Part shown: one piece after another, positions 6,996-12,963 of the stretch
How the letters are laid out: each line of letters begins with the position of its first letter
Position numbering within the stretch: position 1 is the first letter of the stretch
Source: DAOTTW01 sp034437615
GTDB lineage: Bacteria > Chloroflexota > Anaerolineae > Aggregatilineales > Phototrophicaceae
Length of the DNA stretch: 14,211 nucleotides
Assembly: GCA_034437615.1 (NCBI GenBank)
Contig: DAOTTW010000361.1
Span: 1-14,211, forward strand
Direction: 5' to 3'
Program-made: the position numbers and the translations under genes
The notes under the pieces: generated by a model
The model's input: the letters and a program-made list of their open reading frames with translations, nothing else
Told to the model about the DNA's origin: nothing
The model's database searches: none

Positions 6996-7028
6996 AGCCG
7001 CCCCGGACGCCAAGAATGGCGTCCCTAC
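6996..7028. repeat. Hairpin repeat, half module C plus module B
   Basis: Starting 15 bp after the PPC gene stop, the right half of module C (GCCGCC) is joined through CC to the perfect seven-pair module B hairpin (GGACGCCAAGAATGGCGTCC, 7005-7024), with the CTAC tail. It lies between convergent stops (6980 and 7102) and could end both messages. There is no T-run, so it is not a typical intrinsic terminator. Confidence 0.65.
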
Positions 7029-7101
7029 AGGGTATCCGTTCGTGGTGGGGCGGCGCGTCCCGTGCAGGGCGCGTCTGTGGGCGTTAGCCTTCAGTGCGTG
7101 C

Positions 7102-7635
7102 CTAACCCAGCAGCACCCGAAAATGTGCAAGCGGACCGTCCTCATCCATATACACCGAAAAGCGCCGATTCTCTGGCCGGAAGCGTGCCACAATCGAGAA
7201 GATGTAGCCATACGCTGCATACGGTTCGTAGGGCGAATTGAAGTAGATGTCGATTTCATCAGGCGAGCGCGTCTCGACACGCCAGCCCTCATCTGCCGGG
7301 ATGCCCTGGTGGATGGCCTGATAGATCGTATGCAGCACGCCCATTGCGCCTGCAATCGTCGTCACATCGTCCGGGAAGGGGATGCTGTCGATTGACTGCT
7401 TGCCGATATTGACCATCTCGCTGCTGAATAGCCCCAATTTGTCGGCCATCTGACGCTGCATATCACACACAATCTGCTGTGTGTAGAACGTGTCGGCCTG
7501 CAAATCTCGCAGCCCGTAATCCGCAATCAGGTGCTCAAGCTCTGTGTTTCGTAAAACCGATAGATACGGCATGATGACCTGGCCGTTGGCTTTGGCCTTT
7601 TGGGATGATGCTTGATAGCGCGTTGCAGTGTACAT
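7102..7635 (-). CDS. Conserved-looking protein of unknown function
   Basis: I do not recognise this gene. The ATG at 7635 gives 177 residues and has AGGGAG eight or so bases upstream. An in-frame ATG at 7695 would add 20 residues without a comparable site. The protein has no signal peptide or membrane helix and is probably cytoplasmic. The N-terminal half is helical (about 20-85). The C-terminal half, after GIPADEGWRVETRSPDEIDIYFNS (about 115-138), looks like an alpha/beta or beta-sheet domain ending in FRPENRRFSVYMDEDGPLAHFRVLL. The arrangement, a helical part then a Pro/Tyr-containing sheet, suggests a small sensory or ligand-binding domain, but I see no motif that settles it. It is divergent from rmlD across a 200-bp spacer. 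Confidence 0.7.
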   Translation of the reverse strand: MYTATRYQASSQKAKANGQVIMPYLSVLRNTELEHLIADYGLRDLQADTFYTQQIVCDMQRQMADKLGLFSSEMVNIGKQSIDSIPFPDDVTTIAGAMGVLHTIYQAIHQGIPADEGWRVETRSPDEIDIYFNSPYEPYAAYGYIFSIVARFRPENRRFSVYMDEDGPLAHFRVLLG

Positions 7636-7668
7636 GTGGTGCTCCCTGAGATATGAACGAACATGACA

Positions 7669-7674
7669 ATCATA
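7669..7674 (-). promoter_or_regulatory. Possible -10 of the unknown gene at 7102-7635
   Basis: The minus strand reads TATGAT here, with TTGATC 15 bp further upstream (7690-7695). The position suits the ATG at 7635, but the spacer is short and the hexamers are imperfect. Confidence 0.3.
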
Positions 7675-7712
7675 CCCTGTAAATGCGCAGATCAAGCCTT
7701 AAGATCAGCGCG

Positions 7713-7741
7713 TTGACGCGCTATCATCTACGGCGTTTTAT
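7713..7741 (+). promoter_or_regulatory. Possible promoter of rmlD
   Basis: TTGACG (7713-7718) and TTTTAT (7736-7741) are separated by 17 bp, matching five and four of six consensus bases. Transcription from here would start near 7748 and include the folded leader at 7755-7817. Confidence 0.4.
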
Positions 7742-7754
7742 CCGCACAGACAGT

Positions 7755-7817
7755 TTGCTATGCACAAGACCCCCTGTCGGGGCGCAAGGCATTGCGCTCA
7801 GGGTGCTGTCATAGCAA
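7755..7817 (+). ncRNA. Structured 5' leader of rmlD, three-way junction candidate
   Basis: An eight-base outer stem, TTGCTATG (7755-7762) with CATAGCAA (7810-7817), is extended by CAC/GTG. It encloses two hairpins, CCCC-TGTC-GGGG (7771-7782) and CGCAA-GGCA-TTGCG (7783-7796). It ends 18 nt before the rmlD ATG and close to AGAGGG. I do not recognise it as a known riboswitch, and it is not a tRNA. It may be a regulatory leader, a stalled repeat or chance. Confidence 0.35.
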
Positions 7818-7835
7818 TAGAGGGCTAAAATACCC

Positions 7836-8714
7836 ATGAAAATCATGCTAATTGGCGCATCCGGTCAACTGGGCACGGACCTGCAAAAGGCCAGCGCCGC
7901 ACAGCCCGCCATCAGCATCAGACCCCTGACGCACGCCGATATTGAAGTGCGCGACCATGAGCAAACCCGCCGGATCATCACGCAGTACGCGCCCGATGTG
8001 GTACTGAACACCAGCGCCTATCATCAGGTGGACCTGTGTGAAGACACGCCGAACGATGCCTGGGCGGTGAACGCGCTGGCTGTGCGCAACATGGCGCAGA
8101 TTTGCCGCGAGCAGGGCCGCACGCTGCTACACATCAGCACCGATTACGTCTTCGATGGTCTGGAGCGCACGACAGCCTACAGCGAAGCCGACGCCACCGG
8201 CCCGCTCAGCGTCTATGCTGTATCGAAGGATGCGGGGGAGCACTTCTTGCGGGCGCTTGCGCCGCAGCATTTCCTTGTGCGCACAACGGGCTTGTATGGG
8301 GTCGCGCCGCTGGTGAACGGCAGGGGCGGGAATTTCATCGAGACGATGCTGCGGTTAGCCAACGCCGGGCGCAGCATCAAAGTGGTGGCCGATCAGGTGT
8401 TGACGCCGACTTATACGCTGGATTTAGCGCATAAGCTGCTGCAACTCGTGCAGACGGACGCCTACGGCACCTATCACATCACCAGCGCGGGGCAGGTCAG
8501 TTGGTATGACTTTGCGGCGGCGGCGTTTGAGCGTGCGGGCCTCTCGCCGGATTTTGAGCCGACCACCAGCGCGGCATTCGGCGCGAAGGCCAGGCGACCC
8601 GCCTATAGCGTGCTGGATAACGCCAACCTGCGCCAATTAGGGCTGGATGATTTGCGACCCTGGCAGCAGGCGCTAGACGCCTATTTTGCGGAGCGTGCGA
8701 CGCTCACAGCATAA
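7836..8714 (+). CDS. rmlD: dTDP-4-dehydrorhamnose reductase
   Basis: The 292-residue protein is a complete RmlD/RfbD-type extended short-chain dehydrogenase of normal family length. The Rossmann motif GASGQLG (7-13) binds NAD(P)H. STDYVFDG (101-108) carries the catalytic Thr102, and YAVSK supplies Tyr127 and Lys131. DQVLTPTYTLDLA (186-198) is the usual DQxGxPTYxxDLA segment with Leu in place of Gly. RRPAYSVLDN (253-262) is the family C-terminal signature. The enzyme reduces dTDP-4-dehydro-L-rhamnose to dTDP-L-rhamnose, the donor for cell-surface polysaccharides. RmlA, RmlB and RmlC are not in this window, so the gene stands apart from the pathway or is one of several copies. Its stop lies three bases from that of the convergent DUF4230-like gene. 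Confidence 0.95.
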   Translation: MKIMLIGASGQLGTDLQKASAAQPAISIRPLTHADIEVRDHEQTRRIITQYAPDVVLNTSAYHQVDLCEDTPNDAWAVNALAVRNMAQICREQGRTLLHISTDYVFDGLERTTAYSEADATGPLSVYAVSKDAGEHFLRALAPQHFLVRTTGLYGVAPLVNGRGGNFIETMLRLANAGRSIKVVADQVLTPTYTLDLAHKLLQLVQTDAYGTYHITSAGQVSWYDFAAAAFERAGLSPDFEPTTSAAFGAKARRPAYSVLDNANLRQLGLDDLRPWQQALDAYFAERATLTA

Positions 8715-8717
8715 CGC

Positions 8718-9584
8718 CTATTGGCTCGTCCAGGTCTGCGTTTGTGGGTCGAATTGCCAGCCCCGCGTAAAATCCCAGCGTTCGGGCAGCGTCTGCTCAC
8801 AACTGCGGTCAATGCGCACTGCACCAGGCGCAAACACCACATCGGCTTGCAGGCCATCGACAAATTGCTCCAGGAAATTCTCGATTTCGTTGGCAGCGTT
8901 ACGCTCGGCTTGCTGGATGTATTCGTCGCGGCTACCTTCCTGCACGAAACGCAGCAACGCCTGATACTCGGCCATCTTGCGCGTATCGTCCCAGTAGGCA
9001 TTGCTGACCAGCGTCGCCGTGTAATTGTAGCCATCCACCACGCGCAGGCTGCAACTGGTGAGTTCAATCGGCGGCAAGGTCACGCGGTAGCGCGTCGGCG
9101 CGGTCTGCTCGACCTGTAAATCCTCGCGGGTCAGGTCTACGCCGGCTTGTAGGCGAAACAGCATCTCATAGCAGGCCCCGAAGCCGTTGGCGTTGAACGC
9201 GCCCCACTGCACATCCACACACACGCCTTCGCTGGGGAAGGTCGCCTCGAAGCTGGTCAACTTACCCATCAGGCGGATTTCTTCTTCTTCGATGGTCATG
9301 GTAATGGCGGCGCTGGCCTGTGGGTTGATGATGCCGGATAAGCCACGCCCGACGCTATCCAGCGTTTGACCCAGGAAGCTGCCGGTGTTGCTGATGCCCA
9401 GCCCGACCAGCAACAGCGGCGTGCCGATGCACAGCGCCAGCGTCGCCAGCACACCGAGACAGCCCCCAAGCAAGCGCATCCGGCCCACGTCCGGCGTTTG
9501 TGGGGTGGATGGCTGCTGCTGCTTGGCTTGCGGGCGCTGTGGTGGGCTGTTTTGCGTTGGTGGCGGCGGAATATTCGCGGACAT
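8718..9584 (-). CDS. Membrane-anchored DUF4230-like protein
   Basis: With the ATG at 9584 (GAGGG about 11 bases upstream) the product has 288 residues. The first 35 residues are a Pro/Gln-rich cytoplasmic tail (IPPPPTQNSPPQRP). One hydrophobic helix follows at about 38-64 and the rest is presumably outside. Residues 92-260 (AITMTIEEEEIRLMGKLTSFEATF ... VTLPPIELTSCSLRVVDGYNYTATLVSNAYWDDTRKMAEYQALLRFVQEG ... AERNAANEIENFLEQFVDGL) fit the DUF4230 pattern. That is a membrane-anchored domain of unknown function with an early RLxxLGxL-like strand and late amphipathic helices. The assignment is from memory and moderate. Five Cys in the extracytoplasmic part may form disulphides. It is the last gene of the minus-strand run and has its own TATAAT upstream. 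An in-frame ATG at 9632 would precede the -10-derived start and is less likely. Confidence 0.7.
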   Translation of the reverse strand: MSANIPPPPTQNSPPQRPQAKQQQPSTPQTPDVGRMRLLGGCLGVLATLALCIGTPLLLVGLGISNTGSFLGQTLDSVGRGLSGIINPQASAAITMTIEEEEIRLMGKLTSFEATFPSEGVCVDVQWGAFNANGFGACYEMLFRLQAGVDLTREDLQVEQTAPTRYRVTLPPIELTSCSLRVVDGYNYTATLVSNAYWDDTRKMAEYQALLRFVQEGSRDEYIQQAERNAANEIENFLEQFVDGLQADVVFAPGAVRIDRSCEQTLPERWDFTRGWQFDPQTQTWTSQ

Positions 9585-9632
9585 AAATGCTGATACCCTC
9601 GTAGCTACGCGGTACATAGTAGATGGGCACAC

Positions 9633-9638
9633 ATTATA
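9633..9638 (-). promoter_or_regulatory. -10 element of the DUF4230-like gene
   Basis: The minus strand reads TATAAT here. A start near 9626 gives a leader of about 40 nt to the ATG at 9584. That argues for this start over the in-frame ATG at 9632. No good -35 is present. Confidence 0.45.
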
Positions 9639-9679
9639 ACGCAGCCCGTACAGCGTTCGTAGGGCGTGGGTGTGTCGGC

Positions 9680-9762
9680 GGACGCGCCTCGGCGCGTCCC
9701 TACAAGCGATGATGCCCTGTGGGGGCTTGATGCATCAAGCCCCTACAAGGGATGATGCCCTG
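9680..9762. repeat. Tandem pair of unlike hairpins with a repeated 19-base spacer
   Basis: The first hairpin is GGACGCGCCTCGGCGCGTCC (9680-9699) plus CTAC. The second is a perfect 22-base palindrome with arms GGGGCTTGATG (9722-9743), again followed by CTAC. Each is followed by the same TACAAG-N-GATGATGCCCTG segment (9701-9719 and 9744-9762, 18 of 19 identical), so the unit repeats every 43 bp. It starts 12 bp past the stop of the lipoprotein gene on the minus strand. The hairpins differ completely in sequence while the spacer is conserved. Confidence 0.75.
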
Positions 9763-9773
9763 CGGCGTCGGCG

Positions 9774-10502
9774 TTAGCCCAGGGGGAAGCCCTCATCACC
9801 GATGCCCTCGACGCGCAGCGCGTAATTGCCCGGCGTGGGCACAATGCGGAAGCGCAGACGGCCCGTGTGCGAATCGCTCGCTTCCAGTGGTTGCGTCAGC
9901 CAGTAGGTGGCGTTCTGCGCCCGAACGACATCGCCGGAGGGCGTAAGCAGCGAGTAGCTTGCTAGCTCAAGCTCAAGCGCGGCGTCGCCACTCAGCGGCC
10001 CATCAACCACCACCTGCATCTCTAGCTCGCCATCGGTATTTACGAAGGCGTTCAAGACCTGGATACCTGTGCTATCACGGCGGCCAATATCCGGCGTAGC
10101 GCTCGGCTTGGCTTGCAGCGCCAGGCCGCCCTCTCGCAAATCCCCAGCCATCATCGCAGGGTTGGGCGTGCCGCCGTACTGCTCCGATAGGCCGGGCAGC
10201 ACCAGAAGTTCCAGCGATTCATCAATCGCCATCTCGACGTTTTCAGCCGCTGCTGCTGCGCGGTCCCCGGCGTTCTGTGCGATGGTCGTTGACATCACAT
10301 CTATGTCCGCGTCGGTTTCTGCTGCTGCCTCTGTGTCGGCTGCTTCAGTGCTGGCGGGTGTGGCTTCGGCGGTCTCGGCGGTGGCTTCGGCCTGGATGCG
10401 GCTCTCGGCGGTCAGGGTGGCGATGCCGCCCGGTGTGCCCGTGCAGCCGACCAGCAAGGCGGCCAACAGCACAGAAACGATTAAAATGATACGTTGGTTC
10501 AT
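9774..10502 (-). CDS. Predicted lipoprotein with an acidic Ala/Thr linker
   Basis: The 242-residue product starts with a lipoprotein signal. MNQR is followed by a hydrophobic core and the lipobox LLVGC, placing the lipidated Cys at residue 20. Residues 30-70 are low-complexity Ala, Glu and Thr (AEATAETAEATPASTEAADTE), probably a flexible spacer that holds the domain away from the membrane. Residues 145-240 look like a compact beta-sandwich (TGIQVLNAFVNTDGELEMQVVVDGPL ... RLRFRIVPTPGNYALRVEGIG). I do not recognise a named family, and no catalytic motif is visible. The binding site is a weak AAAGG about 13 bases upstream. It follows the FG-GAP gene after a 216-bp spacer holding hairpins, so it probably has its own expression signals. 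Confidence 0.75.
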   Translation of the reverse strand: MNQRIILIVSVLLAALLVGCTGTPGGIATLTAESRIQAEATAETAEATPASTEAADTEAAAETDADIDVMSTTIAQNAGDRAAAAAENVEMAIDESLELLVLPGLSEQYGGTPNPAMMAGDLREGGLALQAKPSATPDIGRRDSTGIQVLNAFVNTDGELEMQVVVDGPLSGDAALELELASYSLLTPSGDVVRAQNATYWLTQPLEASDSHTGRLRFRIVPTPGNYALRVEGIGDEGFPLG

Positions 10503-10528
10503 CGTGATACGTGCCTTTCCGTAGATAC

Positions 10529-10680
10529 ATCATGGGCATCGGCCCAGCATAGGTCATGGGCGCTGACCCATGTTTAAATAAATACATGGCCATAACAGGA
10601 ATACTTGTAGCATAGCAGCAAATGCTTAGCATTGAATAGATAGGGTAGGCTGTGCGCTGGTTTTTACAAGTTTTTACAAG
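10529..10680. repeat. Hairpins and a short tandem repeat upstream of the lipoprotein gene
   Basis: There are two related hairpins, ATcaTGGGC-ATCG-GCCCAgcAT (10529-10550) and CATGGG-CGCTGA-CCCATG (10555-10572). The second can also fold as GGTCA/TGACC. AATGCTTAGCATT (10621-10633) is a further palindrome, and TTTTTACAAG is present twice in tandem (10661-10680). They lie in the 216-bp gap between the FG-GAP stop and the lipoprotein start, so they could affect either message. No coding region is seen in this gap. Confidence 0.45.
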
Positions 10681-10718
10681 TTCGGACTGGGCGCTGCGCC
10701 GCAGCGGTTTTTATCAGC

Positions 10719-12134
10719 CTAACTGCCGGGGTTCACCGTCGGGATGGGCACCAGCAACAGCGCCAGATCATACACGTAGGCCGCGCCGCTACGCTCGCCG
10801 TTATCCGACGCGGAAACCGCCCCCACCAGCGCTTGCTCGCCAGCCAGCCCCACCGAAAAGCCAAAGGCTGCACCTGCCGCCGCATCATCCGCCCGTAACC
10901 TAGCCAGTTGTTCGCCGGATGCCATATCAAAGACGTAGGTGCTGCCCGTGTCGTTGCCCGCCACGCCGTCCTCGAAGGCCGCGCTGATGAGCGCGACCCG
11001 CCCCGATAGGGCCAGCGACCAGCCAAAGCGATCCTGTGCGCTGCTGTTGCTTGCAGTCAGCTTAAACAGGCGCGTGCCCGTCGTCACATCAAACACGTAG
11101 GCCGCGCCCGCGTCGATGCCGCCATCATCATCATTAGGCGACCCCACCAGCAGATTCGCACCCGATAGCGCCAGCGCAGAGCCGAATTGATCGTCGTCGG
11201 CGTCTGCATCGCTGCTGGTGAACGGCGCAGGTGTGGGGCTGGCTGTGGGTGTGGTTGTCGGGGCGGCTTCGGCGGCGGCTTCTGGTTCCAGCGGGATAGG
11301 GTCGAAGGGGATGGCTTCGCCTGCGCTGGCCCCTGGCGTTGCGATACCGGGTTGCGCTTCGGCGGTGGCTTCGGCTGCTGTGTTGGCCGTGCCCAATGGC
11401 GTCAGCTTGAGGCGTTGCACGCCGTTGGTCACGTTGAACAGATAGGCCGAGCCGCTATTCGGCCCGTCTACGTCGTCATACAGCGCACCAACTGCCGCGT
11501 TATCCCCCGATAGCGCCACCGCCCAGCCGAACGCATCCCCGACATCACCATCCTGCGGCGTCAATGTGCGCAGTTCGTCCCCGGTGGCCAGATCAAACAC
11601 ATAGGCCGCGCCGCTATCGGTGCCGTTGCTGTCGTTGCTGGGCGCACCCACCAGCGCCCGTGACCCCGACAGCGCCACCGACCAGCCAAAGCCATCGCCG
11701 GGGGATAGATCGGCGGGCGTGAGTTTGGCGACCTGTGCGCCACTGTTGAGGTCGAACACATAGGCTGCGCCGCCGACCCCGTGTAAGGGCGCACCGATCA
11801 GCGCGATATTGCCCTCTAGCGCCAGCGCCGCGCCGAACCAATCATCCGCGCCGCCATCGTCCGGGCTGAAGCGCCTGATCTGCTGCCCTGTCTGTAGATC
11901 GTAGACGAAGGCTGCGCCGCTAGCGGTACCCGCTGTGCGGCTGTTGCGTGCGCCCACCAGCGCTATGCCATCCGCCAGCGCCAGCGCAAAGCCGAATTGG
12001 TCGTTGGGTGCGCCTGCGTCGGGCAGCAGTTTATACACCTGCACTGCGCCAAAATCGCGCTCGCTGTTTTGTGTGGCTGCTGGCAGCGCGCACAGCAGCA
12101 GCGTCAGCATGAGTATCAGGTAACGTGGCAGCAT
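10719..12134 (-). CDS. Secreted seven-repeat FG-GAP beta-propeller protein
   Basis: The 471-residue product has a signal peptide (1-22, hydrophobic MLPRYLILMLTLLLCALPAA) and seven repeats of about 50 residues. Each has the form [D/A]xFGxxxALxGxxALVGAPxxD ... GAAYVFDxxTGxxLxxL, at about 35-89, 90-138, 139-191, 192-245, 309-359, 360-413 and 414-460. This is the FG-GAP pattern, and seven copies suit one closed propeller like that of integrin alpha chains. The acidic DxNDxxG-type turns may bind calcium. A 63-residue low-complexity insert (246-308, rich in Ala, Thr, Pro and Glu) lies between repeats 4 and 5. There is no membrane anchor or enzyme domain, so a binding or adhesive role is inferred. 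AAAGGACA supports the start. The gene begins 20 nt after the xisI stop and may be partly co-transcribed with it. Confidence 0.85.
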   Translation of the reverse strand: MLPRYLILMLTLLLCALPAATQNSERDFGAVQVYKLLPDAGAPNDQFGFALALADGIALVGARNSRTAGTASGAAFVYDLQTGQQIRRFSPDDGGADDWFGAALALEGNIALIGAPLHGVGGAAYVFDLNSGAQVAKLTPADLSPGDGFGWSVALSGSRALVGAPSNDSNGTDSGAAYVFDLATGDELRTLTPQDGDVGDAFGWAVALSGDNAAVGALYDDVDGPNSGSAYLFNVTNGVQRLKLTPLGTANTAAEATAEAQPGIATPGASAGEAIPFDPIPLEPEAAAEAAPTTTPTASPTPAPFTSSDADADDDQFGSALALSGANLLVGSPNDDDGGIDAGAAYVFDVTTGTRLFKLTASNSSAQDRFGWSLALSGRVALISAAFEDGVAGNDTGSTYVFDMASGEQLARLRADDAAAGAAFGFSVGLAGEQALVGAVSASDNGERSGAAYVYDLALLLVPIPTVNPGS

Positions 12135-12154
12135 GGTCTGTCCTTTAAATCTGG

Positions 12155-12460
12155 TTATATACGTTCACCTGCGTAGGCCAATACAATCTGTTCACGTGGA
12201 ACGCCGGACGCAATCAAGGTTTCGACCAATGGTTTATTGCCCATATCTTGCTCAATGATGATGCGATCATCCGCAACACGCGCAATCAAGCCTGCGTCCG
12301 CAATGCGCTCATGTGGCGTTTCACCGATGAACACCACCGCATAGGCGCGTGCATCTTCATTGCTCATAAAGTAACTAACGCCGTTCAAGGCTAATGTCGC
12401 ATACCCCCGCACGGCTTCGCGCAATGTGTTTTGTAATTTTTCGGCGGTTACAGTGTCCAT
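12155..12460 (-). CDS. xisI: XisI-family protein
   Basis: The 101-residue protein matches the XisI family in length and C-terminal signature. The segment RVADDRIIIEQDMGNKPLVETLIASGVPREQIVLAYAGE (about 61-99) corresponds to the family's IxIQQDxTxxxIAxELVxAGIPKxDIVLxF pattern. XisI was named in cyanobacteria as a factor controlling excision of the fdxN element, acting with XisH. Most relatives, including those in Chloroflexota, have no such element nearby, and their role is unknown. The gene starts inside the last codons of xisH (13-bp overlap), a strong sign of translational coupling. Its base composition is less G+C rich than its neighbours, which suggests acquisition by transfer. The protein is probably cytoplasmic and may bind XisH. 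Confidence 0.85.
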   Translation of the reverse strand: MDTVTAEKLQNTLREAVRGYATLALNGVSYFMSNEDARAYAVVFIGETPHERIADAGLIARVADDRIIIEQDMGNKPLVETLIASGVPREQIVLAYAGERI

Positions 12461-12855
12461 GCGGTAATTGTCTCCGTTTCAATATCATACACCAGCCATT
12501 TTAGCGCGTAATCCCTGGTGATGGCACGCCCCAACGGTTCTGTAAGCAACCCTGACGTAGCAAAAGCCGGAACAGCCACATAAATTGGCGTCTGATTTTC
12601 TAAATAGCGCAAAGCAGACTGGTACATATTAATTTGCCCAAGCAAATTAGATGTGTAGTCAACAGGTGAGGCGATATTAAGAAATGACTTGACCTCAACG
12701 AGAATGTTTGCGTTCAGCACGCGGTTTTTAGCTAGCAAATCGACGTAGACACGCCGTTTAGCGACGCCAAGCATCACCTGTTGAACGGTAACAACCCATC
12801 CAGCCTTACCCAACGCACGTATAACGATGTCTTGGTAACGGTCCTTTTGGGGCAT
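12448..12855 (-). CDS. xisH: XisH-family, PD-(D/E)xK-like protein
   Basis: The 135-residue protein begins MPQKDRYQDIVIRALGKAGW, the usual XisH opening, so the ATG at 12855 is preferred. A longer frame to 12954 reads through a hairpin repeat. The start lacks a clear Shine-Dalgarno sequence. Residues fit the restriction-endonuclease-like fold: VYVDL (Asp39), ILVEVKSF (Glu54 and Lys56) and GQINMYQ (Gln74), the D...ExK...Q pattern of the PD-(D/E)xK superfamily. The active-site residues are intact, so nuclease activity is possible, but I know of no proof for the family. Four sampled 60-base lines average about 46% G+C, against well over 60% in the FG-GAP gene. Together with the xisI overlap this suggests the pair was acquired as a unit. 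Confidence 0.85.
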   Translation of the reverse strand: MPQKDRYQDIVIRALGKAGWVVTVQQVMLGVAKRRVYVDLLAKNRVLNANILVEVKSFLNIASPVDYTSNLLGQINMYQSALRYLENQTPIYVAVPAFATSGLLTEPLGRAITRDYALKWLVYDIETETITAWTL

Positions 12856-12917
12856 ATGACGTTGACTGTATGAAATACAATTTTCGTGTTTGGCAGGCGA
12901 CCACAAGAAAATATCTG

Positions 12918-12943
12918 TAGGGGCAACCCAGTGTGGTTGCCCG
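12918..12943. repeat. Hairpin repeat of the GTAGGGGC type
   Basis: GTAG is followed by GGGCAACC (12921-12928), a CAGTGT loop and GGTTGCCC (12935-12942). The eight-pair stem and the GTAG flank resemble the GTAGGGAC modules elsewhere in the window, though the stem sequence is unrelated. It lies 21 bp past the vWA-like gene's stop and 62 bp before the xisH start. Confidence 0.65.
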
Positions 12944-12963
12944 CTTAAACACATCCACGCGGC

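Noticed and set aside
7755..7817. Possible tRNA or tRNA-like gene
   Set aside because: The outer stem is eight pairs, but there is no T-loop consensus (GTTCRA), no anticodon arm of the right size and no 3' acceptor geometry.
12856..12954. N-terminal extension of XisH
   Set aside because: It would translate the hairpin repeat at 12918-12943, and the family start MPxKD lies at 12855.
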